Under the pieces are notes generated by a model that saw only the letters and a list, made by a program, of their open reading frames with translations, searched no databases and was not told the origin of the DNA. The position numbers and the translations under genes are program-made. Shown here one piece after another: positions 22,165-34,371 of a DNA stretch of 64,000 bases. The stretch is from Haematococcus lacustris (lineage: Eukaryota > Chlorophyta > Chlorophyceae > Chlamydomonadales > Haematococcaceae). Positions within the stretch are counted from its first letter, which is position 1, and every line of letters begins with the position of its first letter. The DNA lies in assembly GCA_030144725.1 (NCBI GenBank), contig JASKMD010000008.1, positions 4,467,056-4,531,055 on the forward strand. Reading direction: 5' to 3'.

Positions 22165-25100
22165 ATGGCTGGCTGGCTGCGTGGTACCGTAAAAGAAGTC
22201 GTCAGCGGCGATACGGTAGTTATTTGCGGAGCGGTCAAGTCAGGCCCGCCTCCTGAGAAGCGGCTGACGCTTTCCTCAGTCATTGCACCCAAACTCGTGA
22301 GTGCTGCCGCATCTGTATAGCAACTGCCAAGCAAGTGGCGATGTGCACTTGGCGTGCTGAAAGCTGCGCAGGCTAAGCGCGATGGCAGTACCAAAGATGA
22401 ACCCTTTGCGTGGGCTTCGCGTGAATTTCTCCGCCAAAAGATCATCGGACAGGTACGCAGATCCGCAGCTGGCTTGCACGCAGCTACTATACCTTCAACA
22501 CAGCATGGCTTGCGGATAGGCGGTATCGCGATCTGCTACCTCCACAGTCAGCTGTCGGAAGGCTAGTCACACGCTGCGCGTGCCAATGCGTGGCTGCAGC
22601 AAGTTGTGTTCAAGACCGACTACGTCGTCGAGCAAATAGGCAATAGGTAAGCGTCCAATGTTCAAGCCTGAGCTCAGAGTGCCCCCAACTGTGCACTGAT
22701 CACTGACACAGGGAGTTTGGGAGCATCTTCTTGGAGAAGGAGAACGTGGCTTGCAGCCTGGTAGCGGCAGGGCTTGCAAAGGTGACTAGCGTAGGACTGG
22801 TATGACCACCTGTGTGTTGTCAGAATAGTGTGGACATGCCATCCGCCAAATGCTTGTACCCTTGCAGGTCCGTGCGTCTGGCACCCAGCAAAGCCCTTAC
22901 ATTGAGAGCCTGAGGAAGGCCGAAGAACATGCACAGCTCGCTGGCCTTGGACTCTGGACCAAGGTGCGCTTTGCTACTGGGTTAAGCTGTGCTTCGGCTT
23001 TTGGCTTGCATGTATGCCTATACATTCACTGCTAATCCTTTTTATGTTTGCAGGATGCTGACGCTCTTGCCAACAGTGTGCGGTCAGTGCCCTTTGACGG
23101 AAGTGAGTTTGCACAGGTGGCATTTTGATGGCTTGCTGGCTGCTTGACATGCTTGTATGTTTACAGACAGTGTTCATTATCGCAGAGAAATGATGCCTGC
23201 ACCATTGTGCCTTGGATTGCCTGCAGGCTTCAGTGCCTCCGCCTTCCTTCAAGCAGCAGGAGGCAAAGGCACAGTCATCACTGGGATTGTGGAAGCTGTT
23301 GCCAATGGTGGCATGCTTCGTATCACGACCTTGCCTGATTACCAACAAGCCATTGTGGTAAGTGAATGTCGCGTAAGCTATGACTACTGCGCTGGGATGC
23401 GCGAATGCAACAGGAGTCAGGCGTCACATGCCTTAACGTTGAGGCAAGCAGCACCTGTGCCCCTCTGTGGCAAGCTTGGCCAAGGCATGTTGTTAATGAT
23501 GCAGGTGTTGTGTGGGGTGCAAGCGCCATCAATGGGCCGCAAGGTAGCCCCTGCCACCGCTAGCGAGAGCGAAGCCACTCCCAGTCCTGCAATGCCCTCA
23601 GCGGCCAGCATTGCTGGCTCCAGCAATGCCGAGCCATTTGCAAGGGAGGCTAAACAGCTGACTGAGGCGCGTGCACTGAACAGGTCAGCTGGGCAGTAGC
23701 TTTGCTGGGAGGCACGCTGCATGCAGGGCATGGTGTGCTGGATGCTGCTTGCATGATGCCCAAGGAGTGGTGTGGCCACATCATTCAGCCTAGGTGAATG
23801 ACTTGACAGCTATCTCTACAACTACAGGACTTGACAGCTATGTTCGTTAATTGACACGAGTGCGCGCTGCCCCCTGCCCCTGCTAATGCTGCCAGCTAAT
23901 GGACTAGACATTGGCCTGGTGCCAGCAGGGAGGTTCGCCTGGTGTTGGAGGGAGTGGACAAGTACGAGAACCTGTTTGCCACAGTCTACGTGCCTCCAAT
24001 GCCCACGCCCGCTGGCGCAGCCAATGGAGCAGCAGCTGGCCCAGAAGGCAGCCATGTCAATGGCTCCAATGGAGCAGCTCACTCCCAAGACAGCCTAGCT
24101 GAACTCCTGGCGAAAGTTGGATATGCCAAGGTGCGCACCTATCAAGTCAACAGCTGGGTCTCAGCCAGTGCTGTGTGTATGCAGCACCATTTGGTTGCTG
24201 CATGTTTGTAAGAAATCAGCCCTGTCTGTGGCATCTCTTGCACTCTTCCCGTTGCAGTGTGTAGAGTGGTCTCTCGGCCTAATGACCTCTGGCAGCAACC
24301 GTCTACGCGACCTAGAGAAGGCTGCAAAGGCTGAGCGCCGGGGCATGTGGACCAATTGGGTGCCACCTGTGACCAACCAGGTGCGCTGCTGGCTGACCCA
24401 ATGTGCTATCAACGCCACCACATATGTCTTGGTCAGCAGCATGTGGAATGCAGCTGGCTCTGCAGACAGACCAGGAGTCTTGTAGTGTTGCGCAGCAGGC
24501 GGTGCTGCATCAGCTACACAATGAATAGCGAAAAGTGGGACAAGCCTCAACAGGCGCACAGTACAGAGCCAAATGGTGCTCAACTGCTTGTGTTGCCTGC
24601 GTAGAACAAGCTGTCTGATACCTTTCATGGCAAGGTTGTGGAGGTGGTCAGCGGAGACTGCTTGGTCATCAAAGACATGACCTCAGGCGTGGAGCGCAGG
24701 GTCCAGCTGTCAAGGTGCCTCTCCTGGGCCACTGCTGGTCAACCCCTATGCACCATGTGTTGGTCATGTTTTTGATGGCCATCACACCTCATTGCATGCA
24801 CCAGGGCCTTGCTGCAACCATGGCATGGGTCCAACCCGACCAGGAGGGACGCCTGTGCCCCTGCTGTGCATGTTGATGCCGGTGTCAGGTGCCTTGCCCA
24901 CTCGCCCTGCTGCGCACCTCCAGCTCACTCACCCAATGCTGATGGGGAAGCGTGAAACAATGGTGTGCAAGAGTAACAACTGCTTGGTTGGCTCCGGGAG
25001 TACAGCTGCAAGCCACAGTGTGACCATGGCTTGTATGTCTCAAAGACTGGTGAACAGCTGCTGGATCACGCATGACAGAAGCAGCTGCCTGTAACAAACA

Positions 25101-28100
25101 TGCATGTGTAATGTGTATCAAGCCTTGTTTTCTTGTTGTGCAAGAGGTGCTGGCTGCGGTGTGTGTATTGCTCAGTTGTTACCATGCGTGTCACACCATC
25201 TGCCTCCTGGTCTGTGTGGCAGAGACAGCATCCATGGCCTGCCTGACCCACTGTCTATGCAGCTTGAGAGCGCCGCGCATGGGCACCCGTGAGCGCGGCC
25301 CTGACCCCTGGGCCACAGACGCCAAGGAGTTTCTGCGCAAGAAGCTGATTGGGCGCGAGGTGGACGTGAAGATGGAGTACACCCGCAAGGTGCCCATCAC
25401 GGGGCCAGACGCTGGGCCAGGCAATGAGGAGAGATTGCTGTCCTTTGGCAACGTAGAGCTGGCGGCAGACAGTAAGGGCGGGGAGGAGGCGCAAAATGTG
25501 GCGGAGATGGTGGTGGCCAGGGGCTTCGCAAACGTCATCAAGCACCGTATGGATGAGGTAGGTGCAGCCTGCCCAGTGCGCCCAACTCCTTAGCCTGATT
25601 GGAGGTCAGCTGTCACAACTGCTTGCTGCCGACAGCTGAACAGGTGGCAGAGGTGGATGGCATCAAGTCTGACTCGTCATTGAAACAGGCTGTCAGGAAT
25701 AAGTGGTGTAGGAAGCAAGTGCATGGCAGCAATGTGGGGCTGTGGAGTGCTGCATGGCTCACCGGGAGCCCTTGTTGCGTAGGAGCGGTCGAGCGTATAT
25801 GAGAAGTTGGTGGAGTGTGAGGAGCTGGCCAAGAATGCCAAGCGCGGCGTGTTCAGCGCAAAGGAGCCAGCTGCCAACCGCATGAATGACGTCTCCGCCC
25901 CAGGCAACGCACAGAAGCAAGTGCCTAGCAGCAGTCAATGCAGCACTTAATGCAGCTATCAACAGCAGCTATCAACAGCTATCAATGGCAGGGTTGCCAT
26001 TTGTACGCGTTGGCACCTTGCCATTGTGCAGCACCAACCGGGTTGTGCTTGATAAAGGCTTGACCCGGTGAGCTGGGCACTAGAAGCCAGCAGATGTATG
26101 CACCTGTGGCTGTAGGGCCAAGCAGTACCTGAGCTTCCTGCAGCGAGGTGGGCGCATGCAAGGCATCGTGGAGTTTGTGCTCAGTGGGCACCGCTTGAAG
26201 GTATGCAGCAATTGTGGGGGTCTCCCAGGATAGCACAGCAATGTCAGGAGTGGCATGGCCTCCTTGGCACTAGGGATGTTGGGAGCCAGACAAACTGCCT
26301 GCCATGCCTCCCAAGTTCGCATAACTTCAACCTCTTGTGGCAGCAGCCTGTGCCCTTGGGGATTGACAGTGACCCTGCTCCCCTTGTGCCAGCCTCCTGT
26401 GGTTGCGCTAGGGGTATTGGGAGTTAAACAAGCTGCACACTGTGTCGATGCTTGTGGCAGGTCACCATCCCCAAGGAGGGTGTCACCATTGTGTTCGCCC
26501 CCTCTGGCATCAAGACCCCCTCCAGGGCTCAGCCTGCTCAGCACGGCAAGCCAGCAGTCCAGGTGAGGCCAGGCAATACCACGGGCGCCAAGTTGTGCCC
26601 TGTATGCTAGCTCTGACCATGGGTTTGCACCCAGAGGTGCCATAGTCCTAAGCCCATAGCCCATAACGGTACCAGCCTAGGGGCAGCTCAATGGTGCCTG
26701 CCTTCCTTGTAGTGCCTCTAATCCAACTAATTGTCCTTGATAAGTTCCTGGAGCTATTCCAGACTTTGGTCGTGTCTTGTCTGTCCAGGGTGAGCCCTTC
26801 GCTGACGAGGCAGTGTCTTTCACGCGGGAGCTGGCCCTGCAGCATGACTGTGAAGTGATGGTGGAGACCATGGACAGGGGCGGGACCTTCCTGGGCTCCA
26901 TCTCCATCCTGCCCACCCACCCTCAGGCCAAGCCCGTGTCCCTGGCTCTGGCGCTGCTGAGGGCTGGCCTGGCCCGCCTGCAGCCAAATGTGGATCCTTT
27001 CCGGCTGCCAGACGGTGCTGAGATGGTAGCACTGCAGAAAGCAGCACGGGATGCTCGGCTCAAAGTGGGTTGCACTTTGAATGTGTGGGAATGGACAGCG
27101 ATGTCCTGCAAGGACCCTCTAGCTGCTGGGTGCCAGGGCTAGCTACCACCCAGGCATAGGTTGCTGATGATGACGTCTAGCACCTAATGCATGATGAGCA
27201 ACACCCAGGTGTGCTCATTGGCAGCGTGTGGTCAAGATCTGTCCTTCTTTGTTCACTAGACAGAAGGTGATGTGTTCCCATCATTGTTAATGTATAAGTG
27301 TGGCTGGATAGGAATTGACAGCCCAGGGCATCTCACAGCTGACTGGCAGAGTGTTTGCCTTGCAGATCTGGCAGAATTGGACGCCTGAGATGGAGCGTGC
27401 GGAGACTGGCGAGGATGAGGAAGACAGTGCGCTGGGCACTAATGGCAACGGGGCAGCGGGGCACAGACAGTTGGAGGTCATGGATGTGGGTGGCTGGGGC
27501 AGGGGAACGGGTAGGGAGGATGGCAACACTGGCTTCGTCCTGAACCTGCATGCTGGCCGCCACCCACTGCTTGCCACATGAGCAGACCGATCACATCAGT
27601 GCCCAGGCTCATCACAGCAGCAGCATATGAACACTGCTTACCCCGACCTGCAGGTGGCTGTCACTGAGGTGGTGGATGCCAGCGAGTTCTACGTCCAGCG
27701 GGTGCATGAACCCCGCGTCCAGTGGGTGGCAGAGCAGATGCAGGCCGTGGCGGCAGCCCCTCCCCCTCCCATCCCAGTGAGTCACAGTCCAGTCAGCCCG
27801 CACCATAGCTCCATGAGGTGCTAAGGGCCAGCTGCTCATCCAGCGCTTGCCCCACATGTTGGTCTAACACGGTGGTGGTGCTGAGGCTTCAGGAGGTGGA
27901 AATGTTGCTGCTGCTGCATGGTGCACAATTATGATAAGGTGACTCTTGGATGGCCCTGCTTGCAGCCGGAGCTGCGGGCTGGACAGCTGTGCTGCGCCCA
28001 GTTCAGCCTGGATAAGCAGTGGTACCGGGCATATGTGGAGAAGACCATGCCATTGTCCTCACAATACCAGGTTTACTTCATCGACTTTGGGAACAAGTGA

Positions 28101-29385
28101 GTTGGCTGCATTGCCTGACCAGCCTATAGATGGATATGGAGCAGTAGAGCATACTGGCAGAAAGACCAAAAGGAAGTGAGGGAAGGGGATGAAAGGTTTG
28201 GCTGTAGAGCTCAGTGGCTGACCAAGTATTGCATCTTGTGCTGATGTTGCTGCTGAGCAGGGAGGTGGTGTCTGACAAGTGTGTGCGCCAGATGGAGCCA
28301 GCACTGGCCGCTGTCCCGCCCCAAGCGCTGCAATGCTGCCTGGCATACCTGAAGGTGAGGCCAGCAGGAAGCGCAGATCTTATAAGCCCAGTACACACTT
28401 CTACAGGGTTGCTGACGGGGCTTGGCGGCTACCAGAACTCTCTTCAGCACTGCACAGCAGCTTGACACTGTCTCCATGATGCCCAGATGGGCCCAGCTGC
28501 ACTATGTGTGCTACGCTGTGGGCATGTGTGCTGTGTCATATGTGTCATGTTGCATATGTGTCATGCCATGTGTGTGCCTCCTAGCTGGGCACACTGCCTA
28601 GGGCGGCATGGCTTGACAGCATCAGTGAGCTGAGCGAGAGCTGTGTGGCAGTGAGCTGGCTGAGTTGTGGCACTGGACCACCCTGACCCTTCAGGTCCCC
28701 AGTGCTGGTGTGGAGTACGCCAACGAGGCCCGGGCCCTCCTGACACAGCTGCTTGGGGGCGGCCAGCCCCTGACAGCAACAGTGATCAGCAAGGAGAAGC
28801 CAGGCGCCAAGGACAACGCCAAGCACCCGCGGTGGGCCAACAACAAGCTGGCAGTGACCCTGGTAGAACCCAACTCGCAGGTCAGAGTTGCTGGATGACA
28901 TGGCCAGCCTGCAGCTTTGCTTACATGCTGGCCTGCGCTGCTGGCAGGCGTTTAGATGTTGCAGGGGCTGACCTTGGCCCACCACCACCGCTCCGCATAG
29001 CCGTGCTCTGTGTTGTTGTTTGGCGTGCTGCAGGGTGATGTGGCGGTGGAACTATTGTGTGCGGGGCTGGCCCGGCTGCCCAGGCTGACCCGCGTGAAGG
29101 ACCCTCTGGCCAAGCAAGCAATCCAGGATTTGTCCCCGTATGAGGAAGAGGCACGTGAGGCACGGCGCGGGTTGTATACATACGGCGACCCAGGTGCGCT
29201 GCACACAGCCGCACTGCTGGCCTGTGATGAGAGGCCATGCTATAAATGGCGTTGGTGCTGCAGCTGAAGGAGCAAGGCTGAAGGGCATGGTGGTAACGTA
29301 CTTGTGACATGTGTTGCGTGCAGGCGACAGCGAAGACGAGGAGAAGCCTGCACCCAAGGCAGCAGCCTGGGGCAAGCCGCGCTAA
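22165..29385 (+). CDS. TSN: Tudor staphylococcal nuclease (Tudor-SN / SND1 homologue)
   Basis: This multifunctional RNA-binding protein has four staphylococcal-nuclease-like (OB-fold) repeats followed by a Tudor-SN fusion. It acts in RNA decay, stress granules and transcript processing. I join 23 exons: the first 22165-22296, then for example 22372-22452, 22868-22963, 23505-23683, 23929-24130, 25263-25557, 25783-25916, 26116-26200, 26789-27064, 27966-28096, 28695-28880 and the last 29324-29385. They total 2979 bases, an exact 993 codons (992 residues), close to plant TSN. SN repeats begin at GTVKEVVSGDTVVICG, GTVITGIVEAVANGGMLRIT, GKVVEVVSGDCLVI and QGIVEFVLSGHRLKV. VQAPSMGRK and APSGIKTPS are family markers. 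The Tudor core is AGQLCCAQFSLDKQWYRAYV with VYFIDFGNKE. The C-terminus is acidic (DSEDEEKPAPK). The start is the only Met before GWLRGTVKEV. One intron uses a GC donor (25917). Confidence 0.96.
25917..26115 (+). other. GC-AG intron in Tudor-SN
   Basis: The upstream exon must end at 25916 (CAG AA) for the next exon (G GCC AAG) to stay in frame, and the first intron bases are GCAAGT, the consensus for GC-AG introns. The nearby GT at 25921 would shift the frame. The complete 23-exon model is divisible by three only with this choice. Confidence 0.75.
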
Positions 29386-29399
29386 GCTGATGCAATGGT

Positions 29400-29725
29400 T
29401 CTTATGCATGGCAATGTGTTCCGTGTAGTATCATTGCTACCGTCATGGCTGTGACGTGCACCGGCATGAGATGTTTTTAGCAAGCTGTATCACCTTGCGA
29501 GGACGCAAGTCCAAGTAAGGTCTTTTCTATGTATTGGACGATTTGTCAGCGTCACACTCAGCGCCAAACCCTCCTGAGCCACAGTAAGGCTGCACATCAC
29601 AGTCCCAGCTGTAACACGATGCTGTGCGTGGTCACGAGCCTGTGCGGTGCTTGCCACCATGGTTGGCCTTCTGTGCATGGACGAAGTGTCGGACAGTCAA
29701 CATTGCCCATGTCGGCCCATGACCC
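29400..29725. repeat. Local duplication downstream of Tudor-SN, copy 1
   Basis: This segment is similar in order and orientation to 29920-30290. Shared blocks include GTGTAGTA-CATTG, GGTCACGAGCCTGTGCGGTG and CTTGCCACCATGGT. The first copy probably contains the Tudor-SN 3' UTR. Function unknown. Confidence 0.6.
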
Positions 29726-29906
29726 TGGCAACGTAGTGCTGCGCCCTGAGATGAGGCCGGCTAGCCGCTCAAATGGAGCAACTCACAACCGATAGTCTCT
29801 AGTTAACTTGACCCTCAAGAGCCCCATTGCGTGAACATGCATGCTAAGCCTTGCCTAGATTGCCAGAGGCAGGGGAGTGGGAAGGGGCAGCAAACCTAAT
29901 AGTTCT

Positions 29907-29911
29907 TGTAA
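29907..29911 (+). promoter_or_regulatory. Possible TGTAA polyadenylation signal for Tudor-SN
   Basis: TGTAA is the common polyadenylation signal in chlorophytes. This one is ~520 bases beyond the Tudor-SN stop, a plausible algal 3' UTR length, but there is no transcript evidence. Confidence 0.25.
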
Positions 29912-29919
29912 TATCATTT

Positions 29920-30287
29920 GCTGCTGTATCCATGTAGTACCATTGGTCCTGTTGTGTACCTGACGTGCGCCGCCACCATGAGGTGTTGTGGCAAGGTGTT
30001 TGGATATTCGAGGACGTCAGTCAATGCTTGGACCATTCTATAGAAACAGTTCTATAGAGGATACTAAACCGTTTCTCAGCGTCTCAGCGCTGGACCCTAT
30101 TCCTAAGCTTGAGTCAGGCAAACTGTTGCCGGGCCTCTTGCGAGGTGAACATCAACAACACATCACGAGTCCCAGCTCCAACGTCATCCTGTGTGTGGTC
30201 ACGAGCCTGTGCGGTGCTTGCCACCATGGTGAGCCATGTGTGCATAGACAGGGTGACGGTAAGTAACATGGCCCATGTCCTCCCAGG
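29920..30287. repeat. Local duplication downstream of Tudor-SN, copy 2
   Basis: Second copy of 29400-29725, ~520 bases further on. It abuts the end of the first S1 gene fragment (minus strand stop at 30288). Confidence 0.6.
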
Positions 30288-31010
30288 TCACTCATGACGT
30301 AGAGCTGCGTCCTGCGATAAAAGAGTAATGTAGGTTTCGGGCACTTCCTGGGTCATAGCTAAGATTCGTAATTTGAAGTTATCTGCCATTTCCTCAGCCT
30401 TGTCGAACACCAGTTGAGGATCTCTGAGCATGTCCCCAGGGGTGGCCTCTAGCTTCCTCGTCGACAGGGTGATATGGCCTCGGTCGAGATCATGACTAAG
30501 AACCATGACCTGCACACACTCACCCACACGCAAACACACTCACCCCATGTGGATGTCGTCGCTAGGTGAAACACCTGCACTTGGACCCAGCTGTCACAGT
30601 CCTCCTGCAAGTCTGCAACTGAGTTTGCAGCTGAGTCTGGCTCTATGCAGTCAGCTTTGCTCCAGCACACAGGGCATCCACCACCGACCTTCAACTTGTC
30701 CCCTTCCTTCAGGATGCTCTGCACATCCTCGACACGGTTCTGGGAGATCTGGGTGATGTGCAATAGACCTACGACGTCACCGAGGTCGACAAACGCGCCG
30801 TAGGGCTTGACGGACTGGACTACACCCTCCACGACGTCATACACCTGCAACGTTCAGGCAAAACAGCTCCAGCCTGCTGCTTGGGTGCTCTGCCACAGCC
30901 GAGCCTGGTGAAGACGTGCTGCTGGCTGCATGTCCCACATGCGAGTGCATTCCCACCTTGAAGGGCAGCACTCGGCCGTCCCCCTTGACTGGCTTGACTT
31001 TGCCTGTGTC
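30288..31010 (-). CDS. Plastid ribosomal protein S1-like 3' fragment, copy 1
   Basis: Three exons read in phase on the minus strand: 31010-30957 ([16 protein letters not shown]), 30844-30689 ([40 protein letters not shown]) and 30509-30288 ([39 protein letters not shown], then a divergent tail and stop). The middle exons make the last S1 RNA-binding domain. The [14 protein letters not shown]...AEEMA block is characteristic of cyanobacterial and plastid 30S protein S1, which binds mRNA for translation initiation. The two earlier S1 domains expected upstream are not recognised, so this looks like a 5'-truncated gene or pseudogene. No in-frame stop or frameshift is seen in the exons. The exact tail after EEMA is unlike the family and may be read-through into foreign sequence. 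Confidence 0.75.
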
Positions 31011-32301
31011 CTGCACGTGTTGGCATGGACATTGCCTAGTGCGACGCACATTAGTGCCTGGTTGGTGGCCCTGCTCAAGGAGTCGGACGAGGTGCACTTG
31101 CAAGGGGACAACCACTCCCTCTGCGTAAATGTCACCACGACCATCCCAAGCATGAAAAAGTGCTACCGCCGGGCAAGGCGCTTCGTCAAGGGGTATGCCA
31201 AGACTCTAGGAGTGGTGTAGCAGATGTTCGAGCCAGGCTGTGGAGGGGCACTTTGCCAAGCTAATGTCAGGCCAGCTAGACGACAGCCGGCTCAAACTAC
31301 AGCACAAGTAGCGCTTGCTAGCAAGCAGTGTGCTATGAGGCCACGGTGGCGGGAAGAGGTAGCCCTGTTAGGGTGGGGGGCCGTAGGGGCCAAGGAAGAG
31401 TCAATAGGATTCAGAAAGTGGGTTCAGGGAGGCTGCCACTGGGGCAGAGGGTGCATCACGCACTGTTTGTAAACCGCTGCCTGGAGGGGTGGCAGACAGC
31501 TCCCCATGTCGCACCCCATGGCAGCAGGAGCCCTCGCACCTGCCCTACCCCTTCACCATGCTCCCCATTGTGGGGGACTGGGCCAGGCACTTTGTCGTTG
31601 ATGACAGGGTGCTGCATGGGCTGCTGGCTGGGTTAAGGCTGACAACCCTGACAGAGAAGCAGTTTGTGGCTGATAGCCTGCCCCATTGGCAGCGCTTCGT
31701 CAAGTACAGCCAGCCGCACAGCGAGGGGTGGGGCAAGCAGCCAATGTGCCAGCTGAGCTGCCCTTCAAAGGCATGAGATCACAGCCACCAGCAACTTCAC
31801 CCCCCACCCTCATGTTGTTGTTATGGTGGACCCGGGCAGAGCGGGACCCTGCCATGGGCCAGTTGGTGAGGCATTGGGAGAGAGAGTTGATCAAGGAGCA
31901 GCTGAAGCATGGCAGTGGGCTGACCAAGGCCTAGCAGGATACAACAAGGTGGTCAGCTGCAACCCAGCCACAGCTGCAACAGATGGCAGCTGCCACAACA
32001 GCTGGCCCCACCCCGGATGGCTTCTTAATGGAACTCATCCGCCCTTGCATGCTGCTCAGCTTGCCCTCCATCCCAAGCACCAAGGGCTACCGTCATCCAC
32101 TGCTTCTGCTCAGGATATGTAGCGCTCTCTGGAAGGGAACGTGCCAATGGGATGGGGTTGTAGCTGTCAAGGGTGCACCCATTTTCTCTCAAGTGCACAC
32201 CTCGACATGTTACATGCATGGATGTCTCGACATGAGGGTGTGGTGGTGGTGACAACTCACCAGGCACGTCTTCCATGTGTATGTCTATGTCTATGGATAA
32301 C
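31011..32301. other. Spacer between the two S1 gene fragments, with unassigned open frames
   Basis: This contains short plus-strand open pieces such as KCYRRARRFVKGYAKTLGVV (to ~31219) and LPYPFTMLPIVGDWARHFVV with SLPHWQRFVKYSQPHSEGWG (about 31540-31730). They read like protein but match no family I recognise, and may be remnants of a mobile element that separated the two S1 copies. Confidence 0.4.
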
Positions 32302-33006
32302 TCAGGCGCTGCTGTCTTCAGTACCTGCCTGGGTTGCCGCTACTGTGCCTCGTGACTTGAAGACCTCTGCCATTTCCTCAGCCTTGTCAAACACCAGTTG
32401 AGGATCCTTGAGCATGTCCCCAGGACTGGGCTCTAGCTTCTTTGTCGACAGGGTGACACGGCTTTTGTCCCAATCACAGGAGAGGATTAAAGCCTGCACA
32501 CACCCACACGCACACACACTCTCCCATTATGTGGATGTTGTCGCTAGGTGAACGCCTGCACCTGGACTCAGCTCCCACAATCCTCCTGCAAGTCTGCAGC
32601 TGGGTTCGCAGCTGAGTCTGGCTCTATGCAGCCAGCTTTGCTCCACCACACATAGCATCCACCACTGGGTGTCCGGCACTGACCTTCAGCTTGTCCCCTT
32701 TCTTCAGTATGCTCTCCACACTCTTGACACGAGTATGGGAAACTTGGGTTAGATGCAGTAGAGCTATGAAGCCACCCAGGTCGATAAAGGCGCCGTAAGG
32801 CTTGATGGACTGGACTACACCCTCCACGACGTCACCAACCTGCAGCGTCCAGGCAAACAAGCTCTAGCCAGTTGAATTGATGCTCTGCCACAGCCCGAAA
32901 GTGGTGAAGATGTGCTGCTGGCTGCGTGTCCCACATGCGATGGCACTCCCACCTTGTAGGGCATCACCTGGCCGTCCCACTTGGCTGGCTTTACTTTGCC
33001 TCCATC
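32302..33006 (-). CDS. Plastid ribosomal protein S1-like 3' fragment, copy 2
   Basis: Same three-exon layout as copy 1: 33006-32953 ([16 protein letters not shown]), 32839-32684 ([39 protein letters not shown]) and 32493-32302 ([39 protein letters not shown], stop). Exon sizes of the first two are identical to copy 1 (54 and 156 bases), and the introns are easily alignable, so the copies arose by a DNA-level tandem duplication. The C-terminal tails differ. As in copy 1, only the last S1 domain is present. It could be a truncated functional gene, but two adjacent truncated copies suggest pseudogenes or an assembly that omits the full gene. Confidence 0.75.
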
Positions 33007-33315
33007 CTGCACGTGTTGACATGGACATTGCCTGGTGCGATGCACATTACCTGGACTACCATCGCAGTGCACCACACTATGCCATCATGCAAATGCCAAT
33101 TCCACACCATGCCAATGTCTGCTGCTAGTTGATTTCCCAGTTCCAGATCCTCATGTAGCTTTTGCAGCACCTTCAGCTCATTGAGCTTGAGAAGCTCATC
33201 ATTGTCAGCTCATCACCTCAGCGCTGCCAAGTCACTCGTGGGTGCGACCGAGGATGCTACAACATGTTTGTAGTAGCTGAGTAAGATTTCAATAATAGTC
33301 CAACATGTTGTTCCT
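33007..33315. other. Unassigned spacer before the repeat island
   Basis: No open frame of note. The sequence becomes AT-richer toward 33300 (CAACATGTTGT-type palindromic bits at 33261 and 33301). Confidence 0.4.
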
Positions 33316-33722
33316 GGGCTGGGCTGGGCTGGGCTGGGCTGGGCTGGGCTGGGCTGGGCTGGGCTGGGCTGGGCTGGGCTGGGCTGGGCTGGGCTGGGCT
33401 GGGCTGGGCTGGGCTGGGCTGGGCTGGGCTGGGCTGGGCTGGGCTGGGCTGGGCTGGGCTGGGCTGGGCTGGGCTGGGCTGGGCTGGGCTGGGCTGGGCT
33501 GGGCTGGGCTGGGCTGGGCTGGGCTGGGCTGGGCTGGGCTGGGCTGGGCTGGGCTGGGCTGGGCTGGGCTGGGCTGGGCTGGGCTGGGCTGGGCTGGGCT
33601 GCAACACAAGGGAGGCAACAGTGGGAACGTTGTGGGAGGTGATGAAGTGGTGGTGGTGGTGGTGGTGGTGGTGGTGGTGGTGGTGGTGGTGGTGGTGGTG
33701 GTGAGGGGGACTGGGAGGGGGT
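33316..33722 (+). repeat. Left arm of a large inverted pair: GGGCT array, unique spacer, GGT array
   Basis: 57 copies of GGGCT (33316-33600) are followed by a ~46-bp unique spacer (begins GCAACACAAGGGAGG, contains GGGAACGTTGTGGGAGG), a GGT/GTG array (~33647-33702) and GGGGGACTGGGAGGGGGT. The reverse complement of 38931-39520 has the same four parts in the same order with one difference in the spacer. Confidence 0.95.
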
Positions 33723-33929
33723 GGTAATCAGGGGGGTACTAGGCGTGATTGTAAGACCTGCAGCAACCAGGTGTGGTAGCGGTTAGGCTGGATACTAAGG
33801 GCTATGCTGCGCAATGCTAGCTCCTTCTAAGCTCTTACCTTGGTCCTAAGCTCTTACCATAGTCCGTCTGGCCTCTTCGCTGCTCACAACACGTTGCACC
33901 TGCCTTGCGTTGGTGCATCAATGCTTGCG

Positions 33930-34280
33930 ATTCATTGCGGAGAATCGTTGCGAGGAAACTGGCCGCGAGGCTAGCTGCGATGCTGGCTGCGAGGCTGGCT
34001 GCGAGGAAAATGGCTGCGAGGCTGGCTGCGAGGTGAGATCCTCGCACCGAGCTGCCTCACAGGTATGCTTCTGCGCTGCTGGACCAGCTGTGTGGCCGCG
34101 AGGTTGATTGCCGAGTATGTGGCTGCGAGTATGGGCTAGATGTGGCTGCGAGTATGGGTAACCTCGTGCGATGCCATCTGTGGACCAGCTGTGTGGCCGC
34201 GAGGTTGATTGCCGAGTATGTGGCTGCGAGTATGGGCTAGATGCGGCTGCGAGTATGGGTAACCTCGTGCGATGCCATCG
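33930..34280. repeat. Degenerate GCGAGGCTGGCT repeats and a 101-bp tandem duplication
   Basis: From ~33950 to 34032 a 12-bp unit (GCGAGGCTGGCT and variants) is repeated imperfectly. From 34080 a 101-bp unit beginning TGGACCAGCTGTGTGGCCGC occurs twice in tandem (34080-34180, 34181-34279) with very few differences. No coding function is apparent. Confidence 0.85.
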
Positions 34281-34371
34281 CTGCAATACCGGCTACACGA
34301 TGCTGCGACTAAGTGTTGGACGGATGCCTTGAATGCAAGTGAGATGTTCAGAATTTTTCAAAGTGCTTAAA

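Noticed and set aside
33301..33315. Target duplication for the GGGCT-array modules
   Set aside because: The palindromic CAACATGTTG near 33301 has no counterpart beyond 39520.
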